From: Syntrophaceae bacterium | GTDB lineage: Bacteria; Desulfobacterota; SM23-61 | Length of the DNA: 45,261 nt | Direction of reading: 5' to 3' | Assembly (NCBI GenBank): GCA_013388675.1 | Contig: JACAEW010000020.1 | Span: forward strand, 1 to 45,261 | In this document: in pieces, positions 42,960 through 45,261 of the stretch | How positions within the stretch are numbered: position 1 is the first letter of the stretch | Layout: every line of letters begins with the position of its first letter | Translations under genes and position numbers: made by a program | The notes under the pieces: generated by a model | The model's input: the letters and a program-made list of their open reading frames with translations, nothing else | Told to the model about the DNA's origin: nothing | Database searches by the model: none

Positions 42960-44147
42960 ATGGCTTTTGAGGTGAAACTGTCGAGTCTCGGAGTTTCCAT
43001 CACCGAGGGGACCATCGTCCGCTGGTTGAAGCAAGAGGGGGAGCGGGTGGAGAAGGGCGAGATCCTGGCCGAGGTCGAAACGGAAAAGGTGAATTTTGAA
43101 ATTGTCGCCCCGGAAGCGGGGGTCCTGCTGAAAGTTTTCTACGGGGAGAAGACGATCGCCAAGGCGGAGGCCACGGTGGCCCTGGTGGGGGCCGAAGGGG
43201 AAGATATTTCGGCCTGGGTGGCGAAAATCCTCCGGGATAAAAAGGAGCCGGATAAAAAGGCCGTGCCTTTGGAGAAGAGAGAGAGAATTGTTGCCGGAAA
43301 AACGAAGGCCTTTCCCGCGGCTAAGTTCCTGGCCAAGGAACAAGGCATCGACCTGGCCGAGGTACCCGGAACGGGTCCCGGTGGGCAGGTGACCAAGGAG
43401 GATGTGGAAAAATTCATCGCCCGGGGACAGCCGCGGAGGGAAGAGGGAATCCCCGAGCTCGAGGAAATCCTACCGTTGGTGGGAATCCGCAAGGCCATCG
43501 CCGACGGCATGTCCCTCAGCGTCCGCACGGCGGCCCATGTAACCACCGTGGCGGAAGTGGACATGACCGAACTGGTGAGGTTACGCTCCGAACGGGCGCC
43601 AAAATGGAAGGAAGAGGGAATCAGCCTGACCTACGTGCCTTTCGTCATCCGCGCGGCGGTAAGGGGGATCGAGAAATTTCCCATCCTCAACTCCCAAACT
43701 CTGGCCGACCGGATCATCATCAAGAAGTACGTGAATTTCGGGGTGGTCGTGGCCATTGCCGAAGGATTGGTCACACCCGTGCTCAAGCGGGTGGAATCCA
43801 GGAGCGTGAAGGAGATCGCCCGGATGATGGAAGATATTTCCAGTCGGGCCCGGGAGCGAAAGCTGACTCTGGAAGATATGCGCGGGGGAACCATTACCCT
43901 TTCTAACCCCGGGGTCTTCGGAGCCGTGCTGGCTACGCCCATCATTTACCAGCCGCAGAACGCCCTGCTCTGGATGGGAAGAATCGCCAAGATGCCGGTG
44001 GTGCGCGAGGACGCGATCGTCATCCGCTCCATGATGTACCTCTGCCTGTCCTATGACCATCGGGCTATCGACGGGAGCATCGGCGCCCAATTCCTTCAAT
44101 CCGTGAGAAAGACCCTGGAAGACCCAGAGACCCTTCTCGAAGAATGA
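42960..44147 (+). CDS. Dihydrolipoamide acyltransferase (E2)
   Basis: 395 residues from ATG 42960 (AGGAGA upstream). One lipoyl domain occupies 1-80 with the lipoylated Lys 43 in VETEKVNFE. A peripheral-subunit-binding domain lies around 115-155 (FPAAKFLAKEQGIDLAEV, TGPGGQVTKEDV), then the catalytic acyltransferase domain with YDHRAIDGSIGAQF carrying the active His and Asp. It accepts the acyl group from E1 and passes it to CoA. The peripheral-binding domain implies an E3, but none is encoded in the window; it must come from elsewhere. A 138-base gap containing hairpin GATCCGG-AAGG-CCGGATC separates it from E1 beta. Confidence 0.94.
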   Translation: MAFEVKLSSLGVSITEGTIVRWLKQEGERVEKGEILAEVETEKVNFEIVAPEAGVLLKVFYGEKTIAKAEATVALVGAEGEDISAWVAKILRDKKEPDKKAVPLEKRERIVAGKTKAFPAAKFLAKEQGIDLAEVPGTGPGGQVTKEDVEKFIARGQPRREEGIPELEEILPLVGIRKAIADGMSLSVRTAAHVTTVAEVDMTELVRLRSERAPKWKEEGISLTYVPFVIRAAVRGIEKFPILNSQTLADRIIIKKYVNFGVVVAIAEGLVTPVLKRVESRSVKEIARMMEDISSRARERKLTLEDMRGGTITLSNPGVFGAVLATPIIYQPQNALLWMGRIAKMPVVREDAIVIRSMMYLCLSYDHRAIDGSIGAQFLQSVRKTLEDPETLLEE

Positions 44148-44187
44148 GGGCTTTGAGCGGTGAAATCCGGCCCAGCAGTCTGGGCTA

Positions 44188-44275
44188 AATTCCCTTTTTC
44201 CGAAAGGGAATTCCAGAATTCCCCCCGTTCCCCTTTGGGAAAAGGGGGACGGAAGGGGTTTTTAAAAAGGGAATG
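44188..44275. repeat. Dispersed palindromic repeat, family A, copy 3
   Basis: Two hairpins as in copy 1: TTCCCTTT-TTCCG-AAAGGGAA and CCCCTTT-GGG-AAAAGGGG inside a longer arm, with flanking AAATTCCC and GGGGTTTTT. A separate GCCCAG-CAGT-CTGGGC hairpin lies just before it (44170-44185). It lies between E2 and the SDR gene. Confidence 0.65.
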
Positions 44276-44319
44276 ACAAAGAGATGAATTCATGTGCAAA
44301 AACGCGGAGGAGGCCTTAG

Positions 44320-45102
44320 ATGCGGCTTGAGAATCAGGTGGCCATCGTCACCGGGGGAGGGCAGGGCATGGGGAGGCAGATCGCTCTTCGGCTGGGCCAG
44401 GAGGGAGCGATTGTCGCGATTGCCGATATCAACGAGGAAGGGTCTTGGGAAACCGCCGAAAAGATCGTCCGGGCGGGAGGCAAGGCGGCCCGGGTGATCC
44501 CCACCGACCTGGTCTCTGAAGAACAGATTAAGAATCTGGTGCAGGCGGTTTTGAAAATCGACGACCGGATCGAGATTTTAGTTAACAACTCGGGGATCAT
44601 GGGTCCGGTAAAACCCGTGGAAGAAATTACCGCAGAAGAATGGGATGCCACCTTCGCGGTGAATCTCCGGGGCATGTTTCTGTGCTGCAAATATGCGGTG
44701 CCGGTGATGAAGAAGCAGGGGCGGGGAAGCATCGTCAACATTTCCTCGATCACCGGGAAAAGGCCCCTGACCCAACGGCTGCCCTATGCTGCCTCGAAAA
44801 TGGGAGTAATCGGTCTGACCCGGACCCTGGCGGCGGAGTTGGGGAAGTGGAAGATTCGAGTCAATGCCGTCTGCCCGGGCGCCGTAGCCGGACCCCGCCT
44901 GGACCTGGTGATGGAAGGAATCATGAAGTTCTCCGGGAAAAGCCGGGAACAGGTTATGGCCGAGAGAGCCGAAGCTTCGCCTCTTAGAACCTTCATCGAT
45001 GCCAAATACATCGCCGCGGTGGTGGCCTTTCTCTGCTCGGAGGATGCGGCCATGATGACCGGCCAGGATATCAACGTATCGGCGGGGACCGTGATGGATT
45101 GA
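44320..45102 (+). CDS. Short-chain dehydrogenase/reductase
   Basis: 260 residues, GGAGGAGG upstream of ATG 44320. Full SDR set: TGGGQGMG loop (11-18), Asp 39 in the ADI segment suggesting NAD(H) preference, NNSGIMG, NISSITG with the catalytic serine, YAASK, and C-terminal MTGQDINVSAGT. The asparagine/serine variant NNSG replaces NNAG. It follows the E1/E2 genes on the same strand after a repeat. A diacetyl/acetoin reductase or 3-hydroxyacyl role would fit, but this is inferred from position. The last 160 bases of the window after its stop hold no supported feature. Confidence 0.93.
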   Translation: MRLENQVAIVTGGGQGMGRQIALRLGQEGAIVAIADINEEGSWETAEKIVRAGGKAARVIPTDLVSEEQIKNLVQAVLKIDDRIEILVNNSGIMGPVKPVEEITAEEWDATFAVNLRGMFLCCKYAVPVMKKQGRGSIVNISSITGKRPLTQRLPYAASKMGVIGLTRTLAAELGKWKIRVNAVCPGAVAGPRLDLVMEGIMKFSGKSREQVMAERAEASPLRTFIDAKYIAAVVAFLCSEDAAMMTGQDINVSAGTVMD

Positions 45103-45261
45103 CCTGCGGGAATGGGGAAAAGAAAAAAGGGTCTTCTCCCAATCCAGTGGGTGCTTGAGGAAGATTTTGAGCCTCCCGGGTCTACCCTGCCGGAAGAGAG
45201 TTGGCCGGGCCCAGGGGGGCATCCCGCCCGGGGCAGGACATCCTGAGGCAGCGGTTCTTCC

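Overview
The window looks like a chromosomal segment of an anaerobic, moderately GC-rich bacterium of the deltaproteobacterial (Desulfobacterota, Syntrophales-like) type. The grounds are a flavin/Fe-S dehydrogenase set with a molybdopterin-type subunit under an NtrC-like sigma-54 two-component system, a dedicated tungstate ABC importer, several small catabolic clusters, RdgC, and short palindromic repeats scattered between genes. Taxonomy is inference only. No rRNA, tRNA, IS element or CRISPR array was recognised.

Layout. 1-7146 (minus strand): sensor kinase, sigma-54 response regulator, then a formate-dehydrogenase-like alpha subunit, a NuoE-like subunit and a NuoF-like subunit that runs off the left edge. 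A near-consensus -24/-12 promoter lies in front of the alpha gene, so the kinase/regulator pair very probably controls the dehydrogenase. The alpha subunit lacks the catalytic residues of true formate dehydrogenases. 7.6-13.8 kb (plus): remains of a vapBC toxin-antitoxin pair, two aldo/keto reductases, a HAD hydrolase, an AlaX editing protein, an MGMT-like protein and an unknown gene. 13.9-18.6 kb (minus): a compact catabolic operon with two SDRs, a radical-SAM-like protein missing one cluster cysteine, an HpcH/HpaI aldolase and an acetamidase/formamidase. 18.8-23.3 kb: RsuA/RluB-type pseudouridine synthase, MFS transporter, EamA transporter, creatininase-family amidohydrolase and cupin. 23.5-27.2 kb: HTH/periplasmic-binding-like regulator plus tupABC. 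27.2-33.3 kb: RdgC, two related lipoproteins, a BKACE enzyme and a YfhO-type membrane protein.

The most unusual locus is 33,770-40,681. A promoter with a perfect Shine-Dalgarno drives a 158-residue protein with a Tat-like N-terminus and twenty uninterrupted xYxS tetrapeptides. Behind it, in overlapping order and closed by a rho-independent terminator, come a radical SAM enzyme, a partner that has a SPASM-like cysteine tail but no radical SAM motif, two tandem radical SAM/SPASM paralogues (one with a damaged auxiliary-cluster region), a GT9-type glycosyltransferase and a membrane-anchored extracytoplasmic protein. This reads as a ribosomally made, post-translationally modified Tyr-Xaa-Ser repeat system, analogous in logic to His-Xaa-Ser or CXXX-repeat radical SAM systems but with tyrosine as the repeated residue.

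40.7-45.1 kb (plus): a 2-oxoacid/acetoin-dehydrogenase-like E1 alpha, E1 beta, E2 cluster followed by an SDR; no E3 gene is present in the window.
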